From Pseudomonas sp. LS44 (GTDB taxonomy: Bacteria; Pseudomonadota; Gammaproteobacteria; Pseudomonadales; Pseudomonadaceae), in the NCBI RefSeq assembly GCF_024730785.1, contig NZ_CP102830.1, forward strand, positions 1,116,001-1,180,000: a stretch of 64,000 nucleotides of DNA. Reading direction: 5' to 3'. The notes under the pieces are model-generated. The model was not told the origin of the DNA. It did no database searches and was given only the letters and a program-made list of their open reading frames with translations. A program made the position numbers and the translations under genes. Shown here in pieces: positions 7,660-17,900 of this stretch (position 1 is the first letter of the stretch; each line of letters starts with the position of its first letter).

Positions 7660-8106
7660 ATGCCCTATCGAGCTCTGTTGTTGCTGTTGTTGGGTTTCGC
7701 CTTGAGTGGCTGCACCACTTACGATTATGCCTATGCCGATGATGACCGCCACTACGACGGGCGCTACTACGGAGATAGTCGCTCCTACAACGACTCCTCG
7801 CGTTATCGGAGCCAAGGTGCGTACCGTTATTACGGCACCGATTCTTCACGCTATTACGGCGACCGTGATTACCGTCGGCAGGACTATCGTCGCTACGATA
7901 AGCAGCGCTATGACCAACCACGCTACTACCGGGGACAGGACGGCCAGATCCATCAATACAAGCAGTTGCGTGGCCACGACCGTCCGCGTTACGTGGCACC
8001 GCCGAAGAATGCCCAGAAGCACTACCAACAAAACAACCGTTCGGGCTATCGCCAGGACATGCGCTCTGCGCCGCCGGGCAGCTATCGCGGCGGTCCGCGT
8101 TACTGA
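7660..8106 (+). CDS. Tyr/Arg-rich putative lipoprotein
   Basis: The 148-residue product has a short signal peptide with a lipobox (LSGC), so lipid attachment at Cys18 is likely. The rest is low in complexity and dominated by Tyr, Arg, Asp, Ser and Gln, with repeated RYY, RDYR and RYYG units, and it ends in GGPRY. There are no catalytic motifs and no domain I can name. Start ATG 7660 has a GAAGGAGG site upstream. It converges on the LysR gene and overlaps its 3' end by seven bases. The composition suggests an envelope-associated structural or DNA/polysaccharide-contacting protein, but its function is unknown. Confidence 0.75.
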   Translation: MPYRALLLLLLGFALSGCTTYDYAYADDDRHYDGRYYGDSRSYNDSSRYRSQGAYRYYGTDSSRYYGDRDYRRQDYRRYDKQRYDQPRYYRGQDGQIHQYKQLRGHDRPRYVAPPKNAQKHYQQNNRSGYRQDMRSAPPGSYRGGPRY

Positions 8107-9008
8107 GTCGGTTCAGCGGCGGCGTCGCCCGCCAATATCAGTCCGCGCAGGGTCTGCGCCGCCGGTGACAGGCTGTGACCGGCGCGGCTGACCAGGCCAT
8201 AGGCCGAGCCTTGCATGGGGGGCGCGTCGCGAGCGGACAGGGCCGTTAACTGCTCCGCGGCAAGATCCGCACTCAGCACATCCTGCGGCGCGAGGCTGAT
8301 CACGTCGCTTTGCCGGACCAACTCTCGCAGCACCATGAAGTTGTCGCACTGGATATCCGGCAGCGGCTCGCGGCCCAGTAGCTTTTGCAGGCTCCGCGTG
8401 CCGTCCTCGGGAATCTGCGTGCCCGCCAGCGGGTAGGCTGCGAGATCCTTGGTGGTCGGTTCGCGGAGGGCTAGCAGTGGATGGTCGGGCCGGCAGAAGA
8501 ACAGGATGGGATGCACGCGCAGCGGTTCGACGGTGAGCAGCGGATCGTCGAGCAGCTCTCGGCAGTCGGCGACGAACAATTCGATGCTTTCATTGAGCAG
8601 CCGGCGGCGCAGGCTCGCCCAGTCTTCGGTGTGCAGCTGCACGCGCACTTTGGGGTAGCGGCGCGCCAGTTGGCCCAGGGCGCTGGGGACCAGGCGTGCC
8701 GCCGGATAGGGCCCGGCGCCGAGGCGCAACTCGCCGGCTTGCAGATTGCCGAGCTGACTGACCGCGTTGTGCAGCGCGCGACTACCGGCGAGCAGGCGCC
8801 TGGCGTGTTCGAGGACCAACTGGCCGTGGGCGGTGAGGGTGATGCTGCGTGCGCCGCGGTCGAACAGGTTGCAGCCGAGGTTGGCTTCCAGCGCCTGGAT
8901 GCTGCGGCTGAGGGCTGGTTGGCTGAGGTTGATCGCCGCTGCGGCGCGAGCGAAGTGGCCGTGTTCGGCGACGGCGACGAAATGGCGGAGCTGGCGTAGG
9001 TCAGTCAT
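8100..9008 (-). CDS. LysR-family transcriptional regulator (SdsB-type by position)
   Basis: This 302-residue LysR-type regulator has an N-terminal winged helix-turn-helix (LRHFVAVAEHGHFARAA, then LSQPALSRSIQALE) and a C-terminal co-inducer domain. It is divergent from the alkylsulfatase gene, with 108 bases between the starts, the same arrangement as sdsB1/sdsA1 in P. aeruginosa. It therefore probably controls the sulfatase in response to alkyl sulfates or a derived alcohol. The shared intergenic region has a direct repeat that could be its operator. The ribosome site is weak. Confidence 0.9.
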   Translation of the reverse strand: MTDLRQLRHFVAVAEHGHFARAAAAINLSQPALSRSIQALEANLGCNLFDRGARSITLTAHGQLVLEHARRLLAGSRALHNAVSQLGNLQAGELRLGAGPYPAARLVPSALGQLARRYPKVRVQLHTEDWASLRRRLLNESIELFVADCRELLDDPLLTVEPLRVHPILFFCRPDHPLLALREPTTKDLAAYPLAGTQIPEDGTRSLQKLLGREPLPDIQCDNFMVLRELVRQSDVISLAPQDVLSADLAAEQLTALSARDAPPMQGSAYGLVSRAGHSLSPAAQTLRGLILAGDAAAEPTQ

Positions 9009-9031
9009 GAGTGATTTGCATCGAGTTGCGA

Positions 9032-9049
9032 ATTGGAATGCATTGGAAT
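9032..9049. promoter_or_regulatory. Candidate LysR operator between lysR and sdsA
   Basis: ATTGGAAT occurs twice, ten bases apart (9032-9039 and 9042-9049), that is, one helical turn, in the middle of the divergent region. A bound LysR dimer or tetramer could touch both genes' promoters. It is not a clean T-N11-A palindrome. Confidence 0.35.
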
Positions 9050-9116
9050 TATTAGCAGGCCCTGCGCCATAGTGCGAGCAACTCTATGTTTCCAATAACA
9101 ACTTCCGGAGCCTTCG

Positions 9117-11090
9117 ATGATCCGCCTATCCACTGCCGTTCTGTTGGCCAGCCTTTCCCCTTGCCTGCTGGCTGCCGAAGCCACCGATGCCAAACAGCCC
9201 ACCTCTTTCACCCTTGAGGCGCAGCAACGTGTCCGCGCCGAGCTGCCGTTCAGCGACCGCGCCGACTTCGAGCGCGCGGAAAAGGGCCTGATCAAGCGCC
9301 CCGAGCAGTTGCTGATCAAGAACCAGGACGGCAGCGTCGCCTGGCAACTGGGTGGCTACGACTTCCTGAAAACCGGCAAGGACTTCGACACCATCAACCC
9401 GAGCCTGCAACGCCAGGCGCAGCTCAATCTCACGAGCGGTCTGTACAAGGTTGTCGACGGCGTCTACCAGGTGCGCGGCTTCGACCTGGCCAACATCACC
9501 TTCGTCGAGGGCAAGACCGGCTGGATCGTCATCGACACCCTGCTTACTCCCGCCACTGCCAAGGCAGCCTACGCGCTGGTCAGCCAGGAGCTGGGGCAGA
9601 AGCCGATCAAGGCGGTCATCTACACCCATGCCCACGCGGACCACTTTGGCGGCGTGCAGGGCTTGGTGTCGGCCGAGCAGGTGGCCAAGGGCGAGGTGCA
9701 GATCATTGCCCCGTCTGGTTTCATGGAAGCGGCGATCAAGGAAAACGTGCTGGCCGGCAACGCCATGTCCCGCCGCGCCACCTACCAGTACGGCCGCTAT
9801 CTGGAGAAGAGCCCGCAGGGCCTTGTCGACATGGCCATTGGTAAGACGACGGCGCATGGCCCGCTGAGCCTGCTGGCGCCGACCAAGCTGATCGAGGGCA
9901 GTCTCGAAGAGCTGGTAATCGACGGCGTGCCGGTGACTTTCCAGAACACCCCAGGCACCGAATCGCCGGCGGAAATGAACATTTGGCTGCCGCAGCAGAA
10001 GGCGCTGCTGATGGCCGAGAACGTCACCGGTACCCAGCACAATCTCTATACCCTGCGCGGTGCCGAGGTGCGTGATGCTCTGGCCTGGAGCAAGTACATC
10101 AACGACGCGCTGCACTTGTATGGCGACAAGGCCGACGTGCTGCTCGCCACCCACAACTGGCCGCGCTGGGGGCATGACGACATCGTCAAGACCCTGGAAA
10201 AGCAGCGCGACATGTACGGCTACCTGAACGACCACACCCTGAACCTGGCCAACCAGGGCGTGACCATCAACCAGATCCACGAGCGCTTCACGGTGCCCGA
10301 CGAGCTGGCCCATGAATGGTCCAACCGCGGCTACCACGGCTCGGTCAGCCACAACGTGCGTGCGGTGATCAACAAGTACCTCGGCTACTACGACGGCAAC
10401 CCGGCGACGCTCAACCCACTGGCGCCAGAAGATTCGGCGAAGAAGTACGTCGAATTCATGGGCGGCGCCGAGCACGTGCTGAAGATGGCGCGCCAGTCCT
10501 ACGACAAGGGCGAGTACCGCTGGGTCGCCGAGGTGGTCAACAAGGTGGTCTTCGCTGATCCGGACAACCAGGCCGCACGCCAGTTGCAGGCCGACACCCT
10601 GGAGCAGCTCGGCTACCAGGCCGAGAACGCCGGCTGGCGCAACAGCTACTTGGCTGGCGCCTACGAGTTGCGCCATGGCGTACCGCGTCATCTGCCAACA
10701 TCCAAGGCCAGTGCGGGCGCCATGGCGGCGATGGATACCGGCCTGCTGTTCGATTACGTCGGCGTGCGCCTGAACGCGAAGAAAGCAGAGGGCAAAGACA
10801 TCAGCATCAACCTGGTGCTGCCGGACCGCAACGAGCAGTACCTGCTGGAGCTGAAGAACTCGCACCTGAACAACATCAAGGGCGTGCAGAGTGCCAAGGC
10901 CGGGCAGACCGTGACCATCGACCGCGCCGACCTCAACCGGCTGATGCTCAAGGAAGTCTCCGCGCAGACCCTGGTGGCCGAAGGCAAGCTGAAGAGCTCG
11001 GGTAATCCGCTGCTGCTCGGCCAACTGTTCGGCATGCTCGAGTCGTTCGACTACTGGTTCGATATCGTCACGCCCAAGCAGGGCGGCTGA
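9117..11090 (+). CDS. sdsA: Secreted/periplasmic alkylsulfatase, metallo-beta-lactamase fold
   Basis: The 657-residue protein has a signal peptide (cleavage near LLAAEA) and a metallo-beta-lactamase domain with the metal-binding motif [10 protein letters not shown] at about residue 170. A helical dimerisation domain follows from about residue 400, and the last 130 residues are an SCP2-like alkyl-chain-binding domain. Length and layout match SdsA1 of P. aeruginosa, which hydrolyses SDS and other primary alkyl sulfates to alcohol and sulfate for carbon and sulfur supply. The start has a GGAG site seven bases upstream. It is transcribed divergently from a LysR regulator. No key residue appears to be missing. 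Confidence 0.95.
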   Translation: MIRLSTAVLLASLSPCLLAAEATDAKQPTSFTLEAQQRVRAELPFSDRADFERAEKGLIKRPEQLLIKNQDGSVAWQLGGYDFLKTGKDFDTINPSLQRQAQLNLTSGLYKVVDGVYQVRGFDLANITFVEGKTGWIVIDTLLTPATAKAAYALVSQELGQKPIKAVIYTHAHADHFGGVQGLVSAEQVAKGEVQIIAPSGFMEAAIKENVLAGNAMSRRATYQYGRYLEKSPQGLVDMAIGKTTAHGPLSLLAPTKLIEGSLEELVIDGVPVTFQNTPGTESPAEMNIWLPQQKALLMAENVTGTQHNLYTLRGAEVRDALAWSKYINDALHLYGDKADVLLATHNWPRWGHDDIVKTLEKQRDMYGYLNDHTLNLANQGVTINQIHERFTVPDELAHEWSNRGYHGSVSHNVRAVINKYLGYYDGNPATLNPLAPEDSAKKYVEFMGGAEHVLKMARQSYDKGEYRWVAEVVNKVVFADPDNQAARQLQADTLEQLGYQAENAGWRNSYLAGAYELRHGVPRHLPTSKASAGAMAAMDTGLLFDYVGVRLNAKKAEGKDISINLVLPDRNEQYLLELKNSHLNNIKGVQSAKAGQTVTIDRADLNRLMLKEVSAQTLVAEGKLKSSGNPLLLGQLFGMLESFDYWFDIVTPKQGG

Positions 11091-11104
11091 TACTCGGCGT
11101 ACAC

Positions 11105-11127
11105 GGGGCGCGCAGCGTGCGCGCCCC
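11105..11127 (+). terminator. GC-rich hairpin after alkylsulfatase gene
   Basis: GGGGCGCGCA-GCG-TGCGCGCCCC forms a perfect 10-base-pair stem 14 bases after the sulfatase stop codon. There is no U tract, so it may be a stabilising hairpin or a weak terminator rather than a canonical one. Confidence 0.5.
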
Positions 11128-11297
11128 GATCTATGCTGCAGGTCTAAGGTCTGGTCGCTGGAATCCAGTCGATGTGGCTCAGCCTACGCGGGCCGACCTG
11201 CGCGGGCCTACCTGTGCGGCCCAAACGAAAGTGCGGACAGCTGCGGCGGTTTAGCCGGCACACTGACTGCGGTTACTCACAATAAGAAGAGGTGTTC

Positions 11298-11552
11298 ATG
11301 AAGGCTCTATCGTTCGCCAAAGGCGTGCTGGCCATGTTCTGGCTGGTTGCCGTACTCAACGTGATTTTCCCGTTCAGCGCGCCGCTGCATGGGTGGCTGT
11401 TGGCGGTCTCCGGGATCATGCTGTTGGTGCATATCGTCGAAGTGCTGCTGTTCAACAGCCGGCTGGCCGCACGCCCACAACCGTGGCTGGAGCGCGTGCT
11501 GGTGCTGCTGTTCGGTGTCCTGCACCTGAAAACCCTGCGTCAGCAAGCCTAA
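11298..11552 (+). CDS. Small membrane protein, DUF1145 family
   Basis: The 84-residue protein has three hydrophobic segments (AKGVLAMFWLVAVLNVIF; LLAVSGIMLLVHIVEVLLF; LERVLVLLFGVLHL) and matches the DUF1145 family of short inner-membrane proteins. Start ATG 11298 follows an AGAAGAGG site; a GTG two codons earlier is less likely. It stands alone, with GC-rich hairpins on either side. The function is unknown. Confidence 0.8.
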   Translation: MKALSFAKGVLAMFWLVAVLNVIFPFSAPLHGWLLAVSGIMLLVHIVEVLLFNSRLAARPQPWLERVLVLLFGVLHLKTLRQQA

Positions 11553-11559
11553 TCCCGCC

Positions 11560-11579
11560 GCCCCGGCGTTGGCCGGGGC
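11560..11579 (+). terminator. GC-rich hairpin after DUF1145 gene
   Basis: GCCCCGGC-GTTG-GCCGGGGC forms an 8-base-pair perfect stem starting eight bases after the stop codon. No U tract follows. Confidence 0.5.
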
Positions 11580-11729
11580 ACGCGCCATCGCTGGCGATGC
11601 GCGCCTTCATCTATGCAGAGTGATTGCATAGTGCCATTGAGTTTTCCCGGCGTAGCCAGCACCATGCGCCGCCAGTGAGCGGTCTGCCTGGCGGTTAACG
11701 GGTATCTCAAGCGGCAGGAAGTCTCGATT

Positions 11730-12425
11730 TTGCGGATCAGCAGTTCCAGCAGAGCGAAGCACAGCGTTCGATGTCATCGTGCCTTGGCCGTTGTTGTGCT
11801 GCTGGGGCTCGTCGGCAGTTTGTATGCCGATTGGGATTTCCGCCTGATCAGCCGCCGCGCCGAAGCGCTTTATGGGCCGCTGGGCGACGGCAAACGACGC
11901 ATCGACTCGTGGCAGCAGCTGCTCGAACAACACGCCGAATCCCCCGAGCGCGACAAACTGCAGGCGGTAAACCGCTTCTTCAATGCGCAGCTGCGCTTTA
12001 GCGACGATCAACGCATATGGCGCCAGGCTGACTACTGGGCGACTCCGGTAGAGGCGTTGCGCGTCGGCGCCGGTGACTGTGAAGACTATGCGATCAGCAA
12101 GTATTTCAGCCTGCGTCATCTCGGTGTGCCCAGCGACAAGCTGCGCATTACCTACGTCAAAGCCCTGCGCCTGAACCAGGCGCACATGGTGCTGACCTAC
12201 TACGCAACACCCGATTCGATCCCCTTGGTGCTGGATAACCTGGTCGGCAGCATTTTGCCGGCCAGCCAGCGGGCTGATCTATTACCGGTCTACGCCTTCA
12301 ATGGCGAGGGCTTGTGGTTGGCCGGTGCGCGCGGCGCCAAACCGGTTGGCGATAGCAAGCGCCTGTCGCGCTGGCAGGATCTCCTGAAAAAAATGCAAGC
12401 CGAAGGCTTCCCCGTAAGCGAATAG
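11730..12425 (+). CDS. lapG: LapG, calcium-dependent periplasmic cysteine protease
   Basis: The 231-residue protein belongs to the bacterial transglutaminase-like cysteine proteases. An N-terminal membrane/signal segment (ALAVVVLLGLVGSLYA) precedes a catalytic domain with Cys117 in GAGDCEDYAISKY, His152 in QAHMVL and Asp169 in LDN. LapG cleaves the N-terminal retention module of LapA after a TAAG-type motif and so releases the adhesin and the cell from a surface. Here it lies 10 bases upstream of lapD, its inhibitor, and the target gene follows on the other strand. The start is a TTG with a modest AGGAAG site; an upstream ATG in the same frame is cut off by a stop codon, so the exact start is uncertain. 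Confidence 0.93.
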   Translation: MRISSSSRAKHSVRCHRALAVVVLLGLVGSLYADWDFRLISRRAEALYGPLGDGKRRIDSWQQLLEQHAESPERDKLQAVNRFFNAQLRFSDDQRIWRQADYWATPVEALRVGAGDCEDYAISKYFSLRHLGVPSDKLRITYVKALRLNQAHMVLTYYATPDSIPLVLDNLVGSILPASQRADLLPVYAFNGEGLWLAGARGAKPVGDSKRLSRWQDLLKKMQAEGFPVSE

Positions 12426-12435
12426 CGGAGTCCAG

Positions 12436-14382
12436 ATGTCTCTGTTCAAACAGTTATTGATTGCCATCTGCCTGTTCCTGATCGTCGCCTTCAGCGGCAG
12501 CTTTATGGTCAGTCTGGAAAGCTCGCGTGAGCAGTACGTCAACCAGCTGCGTTCCCATGCGCAGGATGCGGCGACCGCCTTGGGCTTAGCGCTGACACCC
12601 AATATCGACGACCCGGCGATGGTCGAACTGATGGTCAGCTCGATCTTCGACAGCGGCTACTTCGAGAGCATCCGGGTGATCGATCAGGCGACCGGCGAGG
12701 TGATGGTCGAGCGTACCGGCCCGGCAGGCGCGCAGGCGGCCCAAGTACCACAGTGGTTCGTCAGCCTGATCGGCCTGGCACCGGCCGGCGGCGACGCCAT
12801 CGTCAGCCGCGGTTGGACCCAGGTGGCGCGCGTCGAGGTGCTCAGTCATCCGATGTTCGCCATCGCCCGGCTGTGGCGCACCGCTCTGGGCAGCCTGGGG
12901 TGGCTGCTGGTCTGCGGTCTGCTCAGCGCCACGCTCGGTGCGGTATTGCTGCGCCGCCAGCTCAAGCCGCTGGATTACATGGTCGCGCAGTCGCACGCGA
13001 TTGCCCGTCGCGAATTCCTCAGCCTGCCCGAGTTGCCGCGCACCCCCGAGCTGCGCCGCGTGGTGCAGGCGATGAACCAGATGGTGGAGAAGCTCAAAGC
13101 GTTGTTTCGCGAACAGGCCGAGCGCAGCGAAAAACTGCGCGACGAGGCCTATCTGGATAGTTTGACCGGGCTCGGCAACCGGCGCTATTTCGACATGCAG
13201 TTGCAGACGCGGCTGAGCGATCCGGATGGCAGCAGCGGCTATCTGCTGATGCTGCGTGTCAGCGATCTGGTCGGCCTCAATCAGCGCCTCGGCGGGCAGC
13301 GTACCGACCGCCTGCTGCAGGCGGTCGCCGAGCAGCTGCAACGCCATTGCGCCGAGCTGGGAAAGGGCTGGGTGTTGGCGCGCAGCCGCGGCGGCGAGTT
13401 CGTGTTACTGGCGCCGGGGCTGGTCCGCGAGGAGGCCGAGCAGTTGGCCGCGCGTCTCGAGGCGGCGCTGGCCAGCCTGGCCGCCACCGAGGCCATCGAT
13501 TCGCTGCCGGTGGCGCACATCGGCCTGGTGCCGTTCAGTCCAGAGGAGCTGCCGCAGGAATTATTCCTGCTCGTCGACGAGGCCTTGGCCAAGGCCGAGC
13601 GCCAGGCAGACAAAGCCTGGGCCTGGGTCGAGCGCAGCCAGGGCGTGAGTATCGGCGACGAGCGTCATGCTTGGCACCAGTTGCTCGATCAGGCGCTGCT
13701 CGAGGGCCGCTTCCTGCTGTATTTCCAGCCGGTGATGGAGTGTCGCGATCCGCAGCGTGTGCTGCATTACAAGGTGCTGTCGCGCTTGCCCGATGCGCAG
13801 GGCGAGAGCATCCCGGCCGGGCGCTTCCTGCCGTGGTTGGAGCGCTTCGGCTGGTCGGCGCGTTTGGACGTGTTGATGCTCGGTCAGGTGTTGCGGCAGA
13901 TGGCGGATCACGATCAATCGTTGGCGCTGAATTTGTCCGGTGCGCTGCTGCGTGATCCGCAGGCGTTCGACAAGGCCATGGGGTTGCTGCAGCAGTATCG
14001 CCACTGCGGCCCGCGCTTGATCCTGGAATTGGAAGAAAGTCAGTTGCCGGAGCAGGCGTCGCTGGAAAATCTCACTCGGCGCCTGCGCGAGCTGGGGTTT
14101 GCCCTGAGTCTGCAACACTTCGGTGGGCGTTTCAGCATGATCGGTAACCTGGCACGCTTGGGCTTGGCGTATCTGAAGGTCGACGGCAGCCATATCCGCG
14201 CTATCGATCAGGAAGGCGACAAGCGCCTGTTCATCGAGGCCATGCAGCGTGCCGCGCACAGCATCGATTTGCCGCTGATTGCCGAGCGTGTGGAGACGGC
14301 GGGGGAGTTGCAGGTGTTGCAGTCCATGGGCATCCATGGCGTGCAAGGCCAGTTGTTCGGCGCACCGAAGCCCTGGCAGTGA
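12436..14382 (+). CDS. lapD: LapD, inner-membrane c-di-GMP receptor with degenerate GGDEF and EAL domains
   Basis: The 648-residue protein has a transmembrane helix at 6-26, a periplasmic LapD/MoxY-type sensor domain to about residue 150, a second helix, HAMP and signalling helix, then GGDEF and EAL domains. Both output domains look inactive: GGDEF is RGGEF, and the EAL motif is KVL in YKVLSRL near residue 446. In the known system c-di-GMP binds the EAL domain and LapD then sequesters LapG, keeping the adhesin on the cell; low c-di-GMP frees the protease. It forms an operon with lapG (gap 10 bases). Length and layout match characterised LapD proteins. Confidence 0.95.
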   Translation: MSLFKQLLIAICLFLIVAFSGSFMVSLESSREQYVNQLRSHAQDAATALGLALTPNIDDPAMVELMVSSIFDSGYFESIRVIDQATGEVMVERTGPAGAQAAQVPQWFVSLIGLAPAGGDAIVSRGWTQVARVEVLSHPMFAIARLWRTALGSLGWLLVCGLLSATLGAVLLRRQLKPLDYMVAQSHAIARREFLSLPELPRTPELRRVVQAMNQMVEKLKALFREQAERSEKLRDEAYLDSLTGLGNRRYFDMQLQTRLSDPDGSSGYLLMLRVSDLVGLNQRLGGQRTDRLLQAVAEQLQRHCAELGKGWVLARSRGGEFVLLAPGLVREEAEQLAARLEAALASLAATEAIDSLPVAHIGLVPFSPEELPQELFLLVDEALAKAERQADKAWAWVERSQGVSIGDERHAWHQLLDQALLEGRFLLYFQPVMECRDPQRVLHYKVLSRLPDAQGESIPAGRFLPWLERFGWSARLDVLMLGQVLRQMADHDQSLALNLSGALLRDPQAFDKAMGLLQQYRHCGPRLILELEESQLPEQASLENLTRRLRELGFALSLQHFGGRFSMIGNLARLGLAYLKVDGSHIRAIDQEGDKRLFIEAMQRAAHSIDLPLIAERVETAGELQVLQSMGIHGVQGQLFGAPKPWQ

Positions 14383-14399
14383 GGGAGTGAAAGGATCTG

Positions 14400-14453
14400 G
14401 CAGGCCGTTGAAAAATTACCTGCGTTGCCGATACGGCGTTAAAAACGGCCTGC
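14400..14453. repeat. Short palindromic repeat after lapD
   Basis: GCAGGCCGTT (14400-14409) and its exact inverted partner (14444-14453) flank a core that includes ATACGGCGTTAAAA. That core resembles the centre of the 142-bp elements at 38545 and 54965. It lies between the convergent ends of lapD and the small gene at 14469. Confidence 0.6.
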
Positions 14454-14468
14454 TTGCGGCGGGCGCCG

Positions 14469-14807
14469 TCAGATCAGTCCGGTTTCGTCTTCGTTGATTA
14501 GTCGACTCAGCCCACCCAGCGCTTCACGCGCCTGGTTACGCGTCATCAGCTTGGCCTGCGCCGCTGGGGGCAGATCGGTAATGCGGATCACGCCCTTGCT
14601 CATCAGCAGCGAGATCAGGTCGTCGAGCACGCGGATCATGTCCAGGTCGCTCTGCTTGAGTTGCAGCAAACCGCTTTCCAGCTGCTGATTGGCGAACCAT
14701 GCCTGCACGTCCTGATCGTCCGCCGGCAGGGTTCCGGTCATGCCCTCGAAGCTGGCTGCCTCCACGCGAAGCAGCTGGCCTTGCGCATCGCGCTGGACAT
14801 AGAGCAT
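14469..14807 (-). CDS. Conserved small protein, often labelled tryptophan synthase beta-like in pseudomonads
   Basis: The 112-residue protein begins MLYVQRDAQGQLLRVEA and has an acidic, Gln- and Leu-rich helical middle (QSDLDMIRVLDDLISLLMSKGV). It contains no pyridoxal phosphate site or other enzyme motif, although close relatives in Pseudomonas databases tend to carry the misleading name tryptophan synthase subunit beta. The start at 14807 has a GAGGAG site; a nine-residue longer frame has none. It lies between lapD and lapA in the orientation of lapA. Whether it belongs to the Lap system is unknown. Confidence 0.8.
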   Translation of the reverse strand: MLYVQRDAQGQLLRVEAASFEGMTGTLPADDQDVQAWFANQQLESGLLQLKQSDLDMIRVLDDLISLLMSKGVIRITDLPPAAQAKLMTRNQAREALGGLSRLINEDETGLI

Positions 14808-14871
14808 TGCGAACTCCTCATTAGGTGAGCCCACGCTAGGGTGGGCGTTGCCGTGAAAGTGCCACGCAGCG

Positions 14872-14909
14872 GATGCGCCTGCAATCGCCTTGGCGTTTGC
14901 AGGCGCATC
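14872..14909 (-). terminator. Hairpin after lapA
   Basis: GATGCGCCTGCAA and its exact reverse complement form a 13-base-pair stem with a 12-base loop, starting eight bases beyond the lapA stop codon. There is no clear U tract on the lapA strand. It is probably the transcript end of lapA. Confidence 0.6.
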
Positions 14910-14916
14910 ACGCCGG

Positions 14917-17900
14917 TCAGGTGTGATCGACCTTGACGTGCGGGTTGGCGCCGGCCACCAGCGAATTCACTATGTCGGCAGCACTGCCCGAATAGTGGCT
15001 GAGGTCGAGACTGATGCTCGCATCGACTTTACCCGAATCGTTGACCTGGCCGCTGCTGCTCACCTGCAAGGTCGCCAGGCCGCCTGAGGTTGAGGCAGGT
15101 TCTACCTTGAGATAGCTGAGGATATCGCCGGCGGCGTTGTCCGGCAGCAGGTCGCGCAGGTCGATACGATCGCCCTCACTGGCATTGAAGTCAGTGATCG
15201 TGTCGTGCCCGGTGTTGCCGGCTTTCCAGATGAACAGGTCGGCGCCAGCGCCACCGGTCAACGTATCGTCACCGGCCCCGCCGAAGAGGATGTCGTTGTC
15301 GTCGCCACCGAGCAGTGTGTCCTTGCCGTCGCCGCCCTCCAGACGATCCTCGCCGCCACCGCCGGACAGGGTGTCCCTGCCATTGCCGCCACGGAGTAGG
15401 TCGGCGGCGGCAGAGCCGGTGAGCGTGTCGTTGCCGGAGCCACCATCCACCAGTTTGGAAGTGCCATTGGCCAGGGTCAGGTACTCGGTGGTGTCGCGTG
15501 TGTCGCCGCCTACCGTGTTGCTTGCGGTAAAGGCAAGAGTGCCCGAGGCCGTGCCGGTATTGCTGAGCATTAACGTGCTGGTCGACCAGCCGCCTAGGTT
15601 GATCACCTGATCGATGCCGGAGGATACGATGCTGTGGCCGTTGCCGTCGCTGATCACCATGTCCTTGGCCAGGCCACTGACGCTTAGGTCGGTGTAGTCC
15701 TGGCCGGACAGGGCGATCCTCAGCGGCCCGCCATCGTTGGCGATGGCGCTGTCCTGGAAGCCGTTCTCGACCGAATGGATCGCCTGGATCTGGTCGGCGC
15801 TCAGCACGTGATCGTAGATGCGCAGGTCATCCAACGAGCCTTTGAAATAGCGGGTGTCGGCTTCACTGGTGCCGTCGCCGGTGAACTTGTTGGTGACACC
15901 GATCGATGTCAGCTGGTTCAGCTTGCCGGTGAAATCGCTATCGCTCGGGCTACCAGTGGCTTCCAGCTTGCCGTCGACGTAGACGCTCACCAGGCCGGTG
16001 CTGGCATTGCGGCTGATCGCCACGCTGTGCCACTGGTTGTCGTTGATCTCGGTCTTGCTGTACACGCCGTCGACGTTCCCCAGCCCGAAGCCGATTTCCC
16101 CGTCCTCGTTGATGACACCCCATTGGATGTCGTTGCCGTCACCGACCTGCTCGCTACCGATGATGCTCGGTTGGTCCCAGGAATCGCCGTCGCCGTCGCC
16201 CGAACCCTCCTGGCTGGTCTTCAGCCAGAACGTCATGGTCGCACTGCCCAGCAGGGCCTGGGTAGCACCGCTGTTCAGGTCGATGCGGTCGCCGTTGTCG
16301 TTGAAGGTGATGTAGTGGCCAGCGCCTTCCGCGGTGGCGCCAGAGGTCGTCTCGCGCGTAGCGGTGCCGAACGACGGAAGAGTACTGCCGCCGCTGTTAC
16401 TGTCGTCACGCAGCGTGCCGGTCTGGCCGGTGGTAGCGTTCGTGGTGGTGGCGCCGTTGTTCTCGTCAAAGGTCCATTGGCCGACCGGGCTGACCGACAG
16501 GGTCGGTAGCTTGGCGTCATTGACCGGGGTGACGTTGAGCGAGACGGTAGCGGTTTCCACGGCACCATTGGAGGTCACCGAATAGCTGAAGCTCGCCGGG
16601 CCGTTGTAGTTGGCGTCGGGGCTGAACGAAAGCTTGCCGCCGGACATCGTCACTGTGCCGTGTTCGACCGCGACACTGCCGCCGTTCGTAATCGCAGTTC
16701 CGTTGATGGCGCTGATATAGCGCCCGGCGTTCTCGAAGTTGTCGTTACCGAGTACGTCGATTTGGGTCGTGGTGTCTTCGACGATCGAGAAGCCGTCGGC
16801 GCCGATGTCGGCCACCGCCGCGACGGTGAACGATGCGGTGTTGCTGGTGACACCACCCTTGCCATCGCTGACGTCGAAGGACAGGCTCACGCTGCCGTTC
16901 CAGTCCCCGGCGGGGGTGAAGGTCCAGGTGGTGCCGGCACCATTGACACTCAGCGTGCCGTTGCCAGCGACCAACTGCAGGTTCGACAAGCTCAGGCTGT
17001 CGCCCTCGACATCGCTGGAGCCCTGCAGTAGCTGCTCTTTGGTGAAGGTCACGCTGCCGGCGTCTTCGTTGCCGCCGGTGAGTGCCACCGGGGTCACCCG
17101 CGGTGCATCGTTGACCGCGGTGACCTGCAGGCTGACCTGCGCGGTGCTGGTGGCGCCGGACGGGTCGGCGATGGTGTAGGTGAAGCTGGCGGGACCGCTG
17201 TAGTTCGATGCCGGGGTGAACACCACATTGCCATTCACCAGCGCCACGCTGCCATGCTGGGCGTTTTGCACAGCAATGATCGACAGGCTGTCGCCATCGA
17301 TGTCCGTATCGTTGGCGAGGAGGACGTTTGGATTGATGGTCAGGGCCTGGTCTTCATTGGTAACCAGGGCAGGGTTTAGCTGGCTCAGCTTGTCTTCGCC
17401 GAGGACCGTATAAGTGCCGCCCTGGTCGCGCAGCTCGATTTGCAACTGCGCTTCGCCGCCTTGGTCCCAGTAGATGATTTCAATCTGGTGCGCGCCGCTC
17501 AGAGCGATGTTGAACGTTGGCAGCTCACGCGCAGTTGGGCCTTGATTGCCGTTGTACTCGGCAACCGTGGCACCGTCGATGCGAATAGAGAAGCCATCGT
17601 CGGCGGTGACCCGGAACTGATAGGTACCTGCCGCCAGGGTTACATAACCGCTCAGCTTGATGATCGCGTCGGAGCTGTTGACCGGGTCACTGGACAGCGA
17701 GCCCGCGTCCCCCTTGAGGAACTGCTGAAGTTTCTGTTCGCCAGCCAGGCCAACGCCATCGGAGATGTGGCCATAGTTCAGGTTAGTGGCGACGAATGTC
17801 GCGTTCGCTGCATGGCTGCTGATGAACGCGGTGACGTCACCGAGGTTGGTCAGGTTGCCGCCATCGCTCCCTTCGCGGTAGGCGAAGTACTCGCCTTTCA

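Noticed and set aside
9126..11024. 632-codon frame opposite the alkylsulfatase gene
   Set aside because: Antisense shadow of a conserved enzyme gene, without motifs of its own.
14469..14807. Tryptophan synthase beta subunit annotation
   Set aside because: At 112 residues it lacks any pyridoxal phosphate-binding motif and is far shorter than TrpB; the label is a database artefact.
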